DNA from: an uncultured Lachnospiraceae bacterium
GTDB taxonomy: Bacteria > Bacillota > Clostridia > Lachnospirales > Lachnospiraceae
DNA length: 56,976 nucleotides
Assembly (NCBI GenBank): GCA_910585765.1
Contig: CAJUES010000020.1
Span: 1-56,976 of the forward strand
Reading direction: 5' to 3'
Shown: positions 18,288 to 25,721 of the stretch, one piece after another
Layout: each line of letters starts with the position of its first letter
Numbering within the stretch: position 1 is the stretch's first letter
Notes under the pieces: generated by a model
Databases searched by the model: none
Told to the model about the DNA's origin: nothing
Seen by the model: only the letters and a program-made list of their open reading frames with translations
Program-made: the position numbers and the translations under genes

Positions 18288-19901
18288 TCACCCTATTCTG
18301 TATATGTGGTCTACACAGTCCACAAAACAGCTGCTATGCGACACTACTATTATCATTTTATCTTCTATGCTACTAATCATTTCAACAATCAACTGCTCTG
18401 TTCTACTATCCAATGCAGACGTTGGTTCATCAAAGATGACAACATCCGATTCTTTCAGCATCGACCTGGCGATTGCAAGCCTCTGTCTCTGTCCCCCTGA
18501 AATCGTCATTCCATCATCTCCCAAAACGGTATGGATGCCATCTTCGAATCCGTTTACCAGATCGTAAAGCCCTACTCTTTTTATCGAGTTCCAAACCTTT
18601 TCCTCCGAAATGTTCATACCGTTTGACAGATTATTATATACTGTATCATGCAGAAAAAAAGTTTTTTGGGAAACGATCGCAATCCTTTCTCTGTAAGATT
18701 CCAAATCTATATTGTCGATGAGCTCATCATTGACGTAGATTTTTCCTTTCGATACCCCCCACAAACCCATGATCAAATTAATGATCGTTGTTTTTCCAAT
18801 ACCACTTTCTCCACAGATTAAATATTTTTTATTTTGATCAAACTCCAAATTTACATTACTCAAAATATCCTTATCCTGTGTATATCCAAATGTAACACTC
18901 TTCATTCTGATATCTGTTATCTTCTTAATTTCTCTTTTTGCATCATTTTTATCATCGACACCCAAAATGAATCCAACTCTCTTTAAAGATGGAGTAATCA
19001 TATTGAATCTTACTTTAAGCAATACCAGATTTTCAAACGGAATAATAAAATTAGAGCAATGCTGCAAAAATATTACTAACACACCTATAGAAATCCGTTG
19101 ATCAAAAACCTGAAATCCGCCATATCCAGTTACAAGAATGAGTCCTATTGTTGTAACAAGCTGCAATGTCTGATTGGATAACTGATTGGTTACAGTTAAC
19201 TTCTTAAAACTTTTAGACAGATGCTCTACAGATGCATCATATTTTCGCATAAAGTTCGAATGATATCCATACATTATCATTGCTAACGCATTTGAGACAA
19301 ATTCTTCTGTCAAAGCACTTACATTACCATAATCTTTACGATTCTCAAAAGCCATGCTTCGAAGTTTTTCCCCGAAATATCTTTGTATAACCAATGTGAC
19401 GGGTATCATCAAAAACAAAATCAACGACAATTGCCAATCATAATAAAATAACACACCCAACACTGCAAATGCCTGAACAAATGATGCAATCACACCATAG
19501 ACCCTGTATATAAACTCTGCTATTTTTGCAGTATCATCCTCAACCACTAACAATAAATCTCCTGCTTTTTCCTCCGAAAAAAATTTGCCATCTTTTGAAA
19601 ACAACCTATCCAACACCCTGTTCTTCAACAATTGCGTAAATTCAAATTCTTTCATCGAAGAATAGTATCCGAAAACTGAATAGGCCAGCCCCCTGATCAA
19701 CATCAGCATAAAATATAATAAAACAGATCTCATTAGACTACTCATGGATACCGCTTTATTTATAATATCAATAAAATTAACCATGATCAAGGGAATGCTG
19801 ATCGATAACAATGTGGAAAATGCTAATAATGCAAAATAAATGACCTTATTGATCTTGTCCAGTTTCCAAATACTTTTAAGATCCTTTACTACATTCTCCA
19901 T
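18288..19901 (-). CDS. ABC exporter of the RiPP cluster
   Basis: This 537-residue half-exporter has six spans in residues 15-290 and an ATPase domain with Walker A GESGIGKTT, Q-loop VSQKTFFL, signature ISGGQRQRLAIARSM, Walker B VVIFDEPTSALD and H-loop VVSHS (histidine present). No C39 peptidase domain is fused, so leader removal must be done by another protein; the subtilase encoded just upstream is the obvious candidate. Its start overlaps the subtilase 3' end by 26 bases, giving translational coupling. Its likely job is to export the modified peptide. Confidence 0.88.
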   Translation of the reverse strand: MENVVKDLKSIWKLDKINKVIYFALLAFSTLLSISIPLIMVNFIDIINKAVSMSSLMRSVLLYFMLMLIRGLAYSVFGYYSSMKEFEFTQLLKNRVLDRLFSKDGKFFSEEKAGDLLLVVEDDTAKIAEFIYRVYGVIASFVQAFAVLGVLFYYDWQLSLILFLMIPVTLVIQRYFGEKLRSMAFENRKDYGNVSALTEEFVSNALAMIMYGYHSNFMRKYDASVEHLSKSFKKLTVTNQLSNQTLQLVTTIGLILVTGYGGFQVFDQRISIGVLVIFLQHCSNFIIPFENLVLLKVRFNMITPSLKRVGFILGVDDKNDAKREIKKITDIRMKSVTFGYTQDKDILSNVNLEFDQNKKYLICGESGIGKTTIINLIMGLWGVSKGKIYVNDELIDNIDLESYRERIAIVSQKTFFLHDTVYNNLSNGMNISEEKVWNSIKRVGLYDLVNGFEDGIHTVLGDDGMTISGGQRQRLAIARSMLKESDVVIFDEPTSALDSRTEQLIVEMISSIEDKMIIVVSHSSCFVDCVDHIYRIG

Positions 19902-20880
19902 CCACTAACCCCTCTATCAAACTGCTTAAATATTCCACGGATTCAAAATATCTTTTGTAAACAATCTTTTTTCCAAATATGTTACAGGAAAAGTCCGATT
20001 CCAATGTATGTATTATCCTATAATAGTCATCCAGTGTACCAATATCTGCCAAATTACCGCTCTGATCTATCCGCACGTGAATGACTTCACGAGATATCAG
20101 TTTTTTAACACACATATAAACTTCTTTATATATTAATTGATCTCTCGATTCCATATCAGGCTTTCTGAATAACTTTTGTCGATCACAGACATTCGTTAAT
20201 AGATATTTTTCAAGATCATCACTATCACTCATATCTCCCGTTGAAAGTGCATTTGCCAATATCCCGGAAATGATCGCAGCAGCCCTGCTGTTTCCCCTAA
20301 AAAAACATAACCGAGGCAGCTTGTATTTCATCAATTCAGCTGCCCCACTTGCAACAATCTGTATTTTCTTATCATGATCATATAAATATTCTTCACTAAA
20401 AACAGCCGGACTTCCCGCAACTCCCAACACCTTTCTCAATTCTGCCGGATAACTTATCCAGCGATCATTTGATTGGGACGCAACACAAATCTTCCCTTGT
20501 TCCTGTAACTCTGTCACTAATTTGTTGATTCTGCGCCTAATCTTTATATCATTGGAGCTTATGCTCATATTCACGATCTGAACATCAAAGTTTTTAACAA
20601 GCTCCAATGCGTTAATCAATTGTCTCGAACTGCATCTTCCGTTTTGTCCAAGTATGCATATGGGTATTAGTTTTGCCCCCGGTGCGATCCGATGAATCAC
20701 AGATGCGCATGCTGTACCATGCCCGTTATGATCTTCCAGCCTATCTCTTTTGATACCAGCAATCGATAATACGGTGCCCCCATTAATAATATATCCGTTT
20801 TGCGTATTATTTCTAGCTGATTCACATAATGCATTTAATTGTATCCCACTATCTATAATTGCTACATTCACTTGTTTCAT
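19876..20880 (-). CDS. Cytoplasmic subtilase with carrier-protein-like tail
   Basis: This 334-residue S8 serine peptidase has no signal peptide. The triad is visible: Asp10 in VAIIDSG, His54 in NGHGTACAS and Ser198 in FRGNSRAAAI, with a probable oxyanion Asn in SQSND. Residues of about 235-330 form a second region: a helical segment ending IGTLDDYYRIIHTLESDF, then VEYLSSLIEGL. This resembles an acyl/peptidyl carrier fold (LGxDSLxxxxLxxxLExxF) in which the phosphopantetheine serine is replaced. As recalled, carrier-related proteins occur in clostridial Cys-rich peptide maturation clusters. Between the precursor and the exporter, it probably removes the leader peptide. The tail might bind the precursor or enzymes; that is inference. 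Confidence 0.82.
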   Translation of the reverse strand: MKQVNVAIIDSGIQLNALCESARNNTQNGYIINGGTVLSIAGIKRDRLEDHNGHGTACASVIHRIAPGAKLIPICILGQNGRCSSRQLINALELVKNFDVQIVNMSISSNDIKIRRRINKLVTELQEQGKICVASQSNDRWISYPAELRKVLGVAGSPAVFSEEYLYDHDKKIQIVASGAAELMKYKLPRLCFFRGNSRAAAIISGILANALSTGDMSDSDDLEKYLLTNVCDRQKLFRKPDMESRDQLIYKEVYMCVKKLISREVIHVRIDQSGNLADIGTLDDYYRIIHTLESDFSCNIFGKKIVYKRYFESVEYLSSLIEGLVDGECSKGS

Positions 20881-20934
20881 AATATATAAATACCAGAGAA
20901 AGCTTATGCCACTTGTTAATTTGTTCCTTATAAA

Positions 20935-21105
20935 TTAAAATTTGGTAGTCATTTTAGATGTAATTTCACATGACTGCGCACATCCCTCTGCAGCGACGCT
21001 ACCTGTGTAAGAGTACTCGATACAATCGTGATTACACTTATATGGATCTTCTGCCTTTACATTCTGATCAAGATTGATCTTGCTAAATATTTTTTTAACT
21101 TTCAT
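20935..21105 (-). CDS. Cys-rich RiPP precursor peptide, 56 residues
   Basis: This 56-residue peptide lies between the subtilase and two radical SAM genes. A basic leader (MKVKKIFSKINLDQN) is followed by a core with four cysteines in two CxxxC pairs: Cys24/Cys28 (YKCNHDC) and Cys42/Cys46 (GCAQSC). Between them are Tyr, Ser, Thr and Ala residues. GGAGGG ends 8 bases before the ATG at 21105; an upstream ATG at 21120 overlaps that site and is rejected. Paired CxxxC motifs next to SPASM radical SAM enzymes suit sactipeptide or ranthipeptide thioether formation, with a two-hairpin product as in ruminococcin C. Neither bond type nor cleavage site can be read from the sequence. Confidence 0.8.
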   Translation of the reverse strand: MKVKKIFSKINLDQNVKAEDPYKCNHDCIEYSYTGSVAAEGCAQSCEITSKMTTKF

Positions 21106-21144
21106 TTTCTTTCCCTCCATAAAAGCTTTCTCTGATAAGTATAT

Positions 21145-22155
21145 CTAAACACACTTTGCCGCTTCTAATTGAAGCCTGCTTTCAAGGCACATAATACCGC
21201 TCGCGGTATTATAACTTCCGGATATTCTCTTGTTCACTAATTTACATCTTGAACTTGGACAATATTTATACATACTGCATCCGATACAGTTGTTGGTTTC
21301 TATATCATTCATTTTTTGAATCAGGTTTATTTTTTCCTGATACAGCCCCTGATCAGTACGCCCTATGATCCATTCAGTATCCCCAACAGCTAACGAACAA
21401 GGATATATCGTACCATCAGGCAGTATGTGAAAATTTGTCACTCCTCCATCGCATATTCCTTTTGGTGTTAACGGCGTATAAGTAACCCCTGCAATACTTG
21501 CCTCGTCGTAACCATTTTCCTGTACGTAATTTTTTACCCGCCTAAATTGCTCTATAATTAATTCTTCATCTTCGTCCACCCAATGCGAATCAAACATATC
21601 AAGTATAGGATCAATTTTATTAAATCCCTCTTGCAAGAAAAAGCAGATCGTTTCATATAAAAATAAAATTGTCTTATGCGTAACCGTTACTCTAATCCTT
21701 ATTTTTTTGTATTTACTGATTTCTTTTGCTGTTTTAATCACTCTCTCAAAAGAACCCTCACCGTTTAAGTAAACACGATATAAATTGTGTATATCCGATT
21801 TCCCATCTACGCTTACAGATATGTTGTCTAACTTCTTGATTATCTCCTTTTGTCTTTGTCCATATAAAGTGCCATTGGTTGTCATTCCGTATACTATCTT
21901 TTCCCGTGCAACTGCTTTCTCCACAGTATTCATTATCTCTTCGATCGCATCACAATTTAATAGCGGTTCACCACCATGAAAAGAAATAAAGAAACGTTCT
22001 TCCTTATTCCATTCCTCCAAACCTGTTAATAGCGAAAATGATTCCTTAATGACTTTATATGACATATATTCTTTTTTTATGTTATTTCCCACCCGATTAT
22101 AACAATATCTGCAATTCAAATTGCAATCTTGTGTTGTCCAGAATGTAATATCCAT
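21145..22155 (-). CDS. Radical SAM/SPASM peptide maturase (second enzyme)
   Basis: This 336-residue enzyme begins almost at once with the radical SAM cluster motif CNLNCRYC (about residues 11-18), followed by SFHGGEPLLN and MTTNGTL, then a SPASM region with CSLA and a C-terminal run CIGCSMYKYCPSSRC that would bind extra 4Fe-4S clusters. It would use S-adenosylmethionine to generate a radical and modify the precursor, likely forming Cys-to-alpha-carbon or beta-carbon thioethers. It has no recognition (RRE) domain, so it may depend on the upstream enzyme for substrate binding. The ATG at 22155 with GGGGTGAGG upstream is preferred to a TTG at 22182; the gap to the upstream gene is then 4 bases. 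Confidence 0.88.
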   Translation of the reverse strand: MDITFWTTQDCNLNCRYCYNRVGNNIKKEYMSYKVIKESFSLLTGLEEWNKEERFFISFHGGEPLLNCDAIEEIMNTVEKAVAREKIVYGMTTNGTLYGQRQKEIIKKLDNISVSVDGKSDIHNLYRVYLNGEGSFERVIKTAKEISKYKKIRIRVTVTHKTILFLYETICFFLQEGFNKIDPILDMFDSHWVDEDEELIIEQFRRVKNYVQENGYDEASIAGVTYTPLTPKGICDGGVTNFHILPDGTIYPCSLAVGDTEWIIGRTDQGLYQEKINLIQKMNDIETNNCIGCSMYKYCPSSRCKLVNKRISGSYNTASGIMCLESRLQLEAAKCV

Positions 22156-22159
22156 CACA

Positions 22160-23419
22160 TCATACCTCACCCCATAATGCAAAAGTCAGATTTTCTTTCT
22201 TATGTCTACAATATAGATCAAAATTACGATCATTCTTGACTGTTTGCTCAAATAAAAATGGACAGTGCCAACAGAAATAACGCACATTACAGTCTTTACA
22301 TTTTTCAAGATACTCTGGCATTTTCAATTCAAATTCCCGATATACCTTTGTTTCCTTATATTTTTCCATCCAGAAAAAATCTCTGACATTCTCTATTTTC
22401 GTTATATTTCCAACGGATTGATTCATATACTCATACGGTGCGCACAAAAAAATATCTCCTGTTGGTGCTATCGTAACAGATCCATATCTCCCACCGCAGG
22501 AACCAAATTTTACATCAGGCTGACTGCTCCTTTTCTCATCTACCAAATTCCCATCAACTGAATCATTAGATATAAATCTCTTTTCGCTGGATACATACCA
22601 ATCCTGATAATTTTTCCCTCTTCCTACAGGCGCAAATGAACGCAGCATAGGTGTGACTCCCCACTTTGAACACAATTCATAAAACTTGTCTTTGTAAACC
22701 CTGTTTTCATTTGTCAGAACCATTGATAGTGAAATCTTTTTCATTCCTGCTTCCTTCAAATATCGAATCGCGTTCACCACTTTACCAAATACGCCTGCAC
22801 CACGAATTGTCCTGCATGTCTCTTCATCAACACCGTCTATACTGATAAAAATTTTATCAAATATACTTGCTATCTGTTTCGCATTTTCTGCGGTTATCAA
22901 TGTTCCGTTTGTCATCAGCATCAGTTCATTCTCATATTGCCCTTTTATGTAAGCCGACAGTTCAAAGAAGCAGGAAAGAACCATTGGCTCCCCGCCTGTT
23001 ATGGTTAACGATTCCGGGGTCAGACTTATTATACTATCCGCGATATCATATATTAATTTATTTTCATCTGATGATTGTCTTACTGTACACGCATCGGCAA
23101 TGCAATGCCTGCAACTTAGATTGCATTCGTTTGTAAGTTCCCATTGAATACTGTATGATCTTATCGATTCTTCATCTTGAGTTTCTACCAGTATTCTTTT
23201 CTGCAATAATAATTCAGTTAATTTCTGAAAATACTCTAAATCTTCACTCTCCTCAAAAACCTGGCTATACCGATGTATATCAATTCCATTTTGAATCAAT
23301 TGCTCCAAGATGTCATAACATTCTTTACTGATCTTTAAATAAGTACACATATATTTATTTCCAACTATTATTTGATCGTTATTCTGGATAAACAAAAAAT
23401 GTCGTGTAAATTTGTACAT
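22160..23419 (-). CDS. Radical SAM/SPASM peptide maturase with RRE-like N-terminus
   Basis: This 419-residue enzyme has an N-terminal region of about 85 residues that looks like a PqqD-type RiPP recognition element (ICYDILEQLIQNG-like helices after a short beta hairpin). The radical SAM core follows with CNLSCRHC (Cys99, Cys103, Cys106), TGGEPM and LMTNGTL. The C-terminal SPASM domain shows GSCGGRYGSVTIAPTGDIFLC and CKDCNVRYFCWHC. It is the first gene of the RiPP operon. Two radical SAM enzymes in one cluster recall thuricin CD, where both are needed. The divergent promoter region at 23420-23614 carries two dyads. Confidence 0.88.
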   Translation of the reverse strand: MYKFTRHFLFIQNNDQIIVGNKYMCTYLKISKECYDILEQLIQNGIDIHRYSQVFEESEDLEYFQKLTELLLQKRILVETQDEESIRSYSIQWELTNECNLSCRHCIADACTVRQSSDENKLIYDIADSIISLTPESLTITGGEPMVLSCFFELSAYIKGQYENELMLMTNGTLITAENAKQIASIFDKIFISIDGVDEETCRTIRGAGVFGKVVNAIRYLKEAGMKKISLSMVLTNENRVYKDKFYELCSKWGVTPMLRSFAPVGRGKNYQDWYVSSEKRFISNDSVDGNLVDEKRSSQPDVKFGSCGGRYGSVTIAPTGDIFLCAPYEYMNQSVGNITKIENVRDFFWMEKYKETKVYREFELKMPEYLEKCKDCNVRYFCWHCPFLFEQTVKNDRNFDLYCRHKKENLTFALWGEV

Positions 23420-23456
23420 CTTATTTTCCTCTCATCGCATGAACTCTTATGATTTG

Positions 23457-23485
23457 TTAATAAGATGCTAGCATTGCCTTGGCAA
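23457..23485 (-). promoter_or_regulatory. Putative promoter of the RiPP operon with palindrome over -35
   Basis: On the minus strand TTGCCA (reverse of 23480-23485) and TATTAA (reverse of 23457-23462) are 17 bp apart, about 40 bp before the first radical SAM gene. The palindrome ATTGCC-TT-GGCAAT (23473-23486) covers the -35 box, as an operator would. Confidence 0.5.
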
Positions 23486-23490
23486 TCATA

Positions 23491-23534
23491 CAAGGGACAG
23501 AATCAGCAATTTAACTTTCCAATTCTGTCCCTTG
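23491..23534. promoter_or_regulatory. Candidate operator: 13-bp inverted repeat between divergent promoters
   Basis: CAAGGGACAGAAT (23491-23503) and ATTCTGTCCCTTG (23522-23534) are perfect inverted arms separated by 18 bp. There is no T-run on either strand, so a terminator is unlikely. The right arm touches the -35 box of the rightward promoter and the left arm lies upstream of the leftward one. Two widely separated half sites would suit a regulator with two HTH domains, such as the one at 23767-25665; this link is inferred. Confidence 0.55.
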
Positions 23535-23560
23535 CAATGAATCCTCTACTTATTTACAGT
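23532..23560 (+). promoter_or_regulatory. Putative promoter of the signal-peptide gene
   Basis: TTGCAA (23532-23537) and TACAGT (23555-23560) are spaced 17 bp, each matching sigma-A consensus in four of six positions. The -35 box overlaps the right arm of the 13-bp inverted repeat. Confidence 0.4.
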
Positions 23561-23614
23561 AAGGATATCCCAAGAAAAATTTCAAAACAAAAACGAATAT
23601 GGAGGTATTTAAGA

Positions 23615-23779
23615 ATGAAACATCTTAATTTAAGGAATGTACTGTTAGCTCTTACACTCGTGTTTTTTATGCAGCATGGTTCTATTTTATTGCCTGACCT
23701 GCCGGAAGACCCTTACTCTGATGAGGAAATGATTTCCCCACAAAATGATAAGCCTAACCCTGACACTCATGTAGATTGA
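23615..23779 (+). CDS. Small exported peptide, candidate pheromone precursor (54 residues)
   Basis: This 54-residue peptide starts with a signal-like segment (MKHLNLRNVLLALTLVFFMQ) followed by a short, acidic, proline-rich tail (LLPDLPEDPYSDEEM, then NDKPNPDTHVD). GGAGGT lies 8 bases before the ATG at 23615; the open frame continues further upstream to 23465 but without any start support. Size and layout match exported pro-pheromones of the Phr/PapR/NprX or clostridial Qsr-type systems, which are cleaved outside and sensed inside by helical-repeat regulators. It converges on exactly such a regulator, their 3' ends overlapping by 13 bases. No biochemical role is shown; it could also be an unrelated small secreted peptide. 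Confidence 0.65.
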   Translation: MKHLNLRNVLLALTLVFFMQHGSILLPDLPEDPYSDEEMISPQNDKPNPDTHVD

Positions 23780-25665
23780 TACAATTTTTCACAATAAAAC
23801 TTTTCATTAAAAGAACGTTTGCAAAAATGACTGAACATGAGACATTGTTTCAAGGTTGCAGTCATTTTTTCTTTTGTGATCTGCTGCCCGTTACACGCCT
23901 TCTGTTCCTTCTCATTCCACAACATATCATAAAGAAACTCATTCACCATATATAGTCTTCTGCATCTTAATACTTCTCTTAAAGCTTTTTTATCCAGTTC
24001 TGTTGCCAGCTGGTACTCTCCCAGATTGCCAAGCTCGCTCGCGACAATAGCCATGACAAATTCATACATGGAAATATACTCTGACAGCTGATCTTTCTTT
24101 GCAAACTTTTCAAAGAAGTGTATCAGGAACCCGATCACCTCCCTTTTTTCCGCCTGTTCAAGCCCCTGAATCCTTTTGCAGACACATGACATCTCTGTTT
24201 CCGTCAGGTACACATCTTCGGCTTCATATATTTTTTCTGCTTTCAGCGTACACCTGAGTGCGTCCGCCTCCCTTACTGCAAACGCTTCCTCCGTGATCTT
24301 CCCTTCCATCAGGTCAAGCGATGCCTCCGCCTCCATCACATACTGCTTGTTTTCTGGTATCTCAAGACAGACCTTTGCCTTTAACCGCTCCAACAGTAAC
24401 CTGGCTTTGACCGGATCACGGTTATTCCGGCTGTATGTCATCTCTGTCATCAGCTCCAGCACACTCCTGTCGTTCGTCACAAGCGCTGTCTTCTGAATTT
24501 CCCTGGACAGCCCCAGGCGCCTCATGATCCTGCCAACCGGTTCCCGCTGCATATCCGACTTTCCCTGCTCCGTCTTTCGGAGGGATTTGGTAGAACAGAT
24601 CCCGTCACAGACTTCCTCCTGCGTCAGTCCGAGCATATTTCTGCGGATGCGCAGGACATCGCCGACCGCGTACCCCCATCTTTGTCGGTACAGGTACGTA
24701 CAGTCCTGCATATAGACTGGTATGCCGTATGCTGTATAGAGTTCCCGCAGCAGCGCTTCCAGTTCGGCGCTCTCCTTCAGGACATTCTGATACAAAACGG
24801 CCTCCTGCTGTTTCCCGCTCTCCGCGAGCTGCCTGACCATATCTGTCAATATCTTTCCCTTGTACTCCAACAGTTCCACCAGATAAAACACACGCCCCGT
24901 ATTCCGCAATAGCTCGATCACGTCATCGCAGAGCTGCAGTAACTGCTGCAGCTCTGCCTGCGCCATCGTATGATCCTCAGCCAGGATCTCCCTCAGATAA
25001 TAATACGCGGTCTTAGAATAGATCTTCGCTGTGGACAGCTCATCATACAGGGAATCCTTCACATACTCCAGCCAGTATCTGCACTTGTCAGCGAAACCGG
25101 ACGCTGACGCCCTGCAGCACTCATACTCCAGCACCATGTTCACTTCCAGCACGGACAACTGCTTTGGCTGTATATAGACCAGATCCACCTCCGGCACAGT
25201 CAGCCGCACTGCCTCCCCGTAAAGGCGGGCAAGCTCCGCCCTGTCCGCCCCCTGGAGCTTTACGCATTCTGCCTGCATCATAAGACAGAACTGGCGTCTC
25301 ATCCGGTCGGAGGGATCCTGCCTTTCGTAATCCCTGATCAGATTCCCTGCCTTCGGAAAGTCTCTCCGGTCTACCGCCCACAGGATCCTGTGCTGCCATT
25401 CCCACTCCGCATGATCCTCATTGTTCAGCAGGTTTTCATACTTGTCCGGTGTGACGCCAAGCCGTCCCAGGAGACGGTCCCGCATCGTTTTCGGGACGGG
25501 TCTGATCTCACTCTCGATCCTGGAGAGCTGGCTGGCATCCATCAGCCCCTCCGACAGCTTCTCGCCCGTCACGCCCGACTCCTCCCGCACCCGCTTTAGA
25601 AATACGCCAAACTCCTGCTCCGACTGCAGCGGTTCCTTCAACACATTTTTTCGCTTTCTCATCAT
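23767..25665 (-). CDS. Large regulator with two HTH domains and a helical-repeat body
   Basis: This 632-residue protein has an N-terminal XRE-type HTH (about residues 18-75: FGVFLKRVREESGVTGEKLS, SQLSRIE) and a second HTH in its middle (about residues 320-385: LRIRRNMLGLTQEEVCDG, TKSLRKTEQGK). The rest is helical, with TPR-like segments before and after the second HTH. Single-HTH members with TPRs (RNPP group, Qsr-type proteins) bind short imported peptides. The neighbouring exported peptide and the divergent promoter region with inverted repeats suggest it controls both the peptide gene and the RiPP operon. The start at 25665 follows GGGGA; an ATG at 25689 is possible. Confidence 0.75.
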   Translation of the reverse strand: MMRKRKNVLKEPLQSEQEFGVFLKRVREESGVTGEKLSEGLMDASQLSRIESEIRPVPKTMRDRLLGRLGVTPDKYENLLNNEDHAEWEWQHRILWAVDRRDFPKAGNLIRDYERQDPSDRMRRQFCLMMQAECVKLQGADRAELARLYGEAVRLTVPEVDLVYIQPKQLSVLEVNMVLEYECCRASASGFADKCRYWLEYVKDSLYDELSTAKIYSKTAYYYLREILAEDHTMAQAELQQLLQLCDDVIELLRNTGRVFYLVELLEYKGKILTDMVRQLAESGKQQEAVLYQNVLKESAELEALLRELYTAYGIPVYMQDCTYLYRQRWGYAVGDVLRIRRNMLGLTQEEVCDGICSTKSLRKTEQGKSDMQREPVGRIMRRLGLSREIQKTALVTNDRSVLELMTEMTYSRNNRDPVKARLLLERLKAKVCLEIPENKQYVMEAEASLDLMEGKITEEAFAVREADALRCTLKAEKIYEAEDVYLTETEMSCVCKRIQGLEQAEKREVIGFLIHFFEKFAKKDQLSEYISMYEFVMAIVASELGNLGEYQLATELDKKALREVLRCRRLYMVNEFLYDMLWNEKEQKACNGQQITKEKMTATLKQCLMFSHFCKRSFNEKFYCEKLYQST

Positions 25666-25721
25666 CCGTATCTTCCCCTTATCTATCACTTATCCATCAC
25701 TTATCCATCATGAGAAACGAT

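Noticed and set aside
23491..23534. Inverted repeat as a rho-independent terminator
   Set aside because: There is no T-run on either strand and no gene ends there; both flanking genes start from this region, so an operator is more likely.
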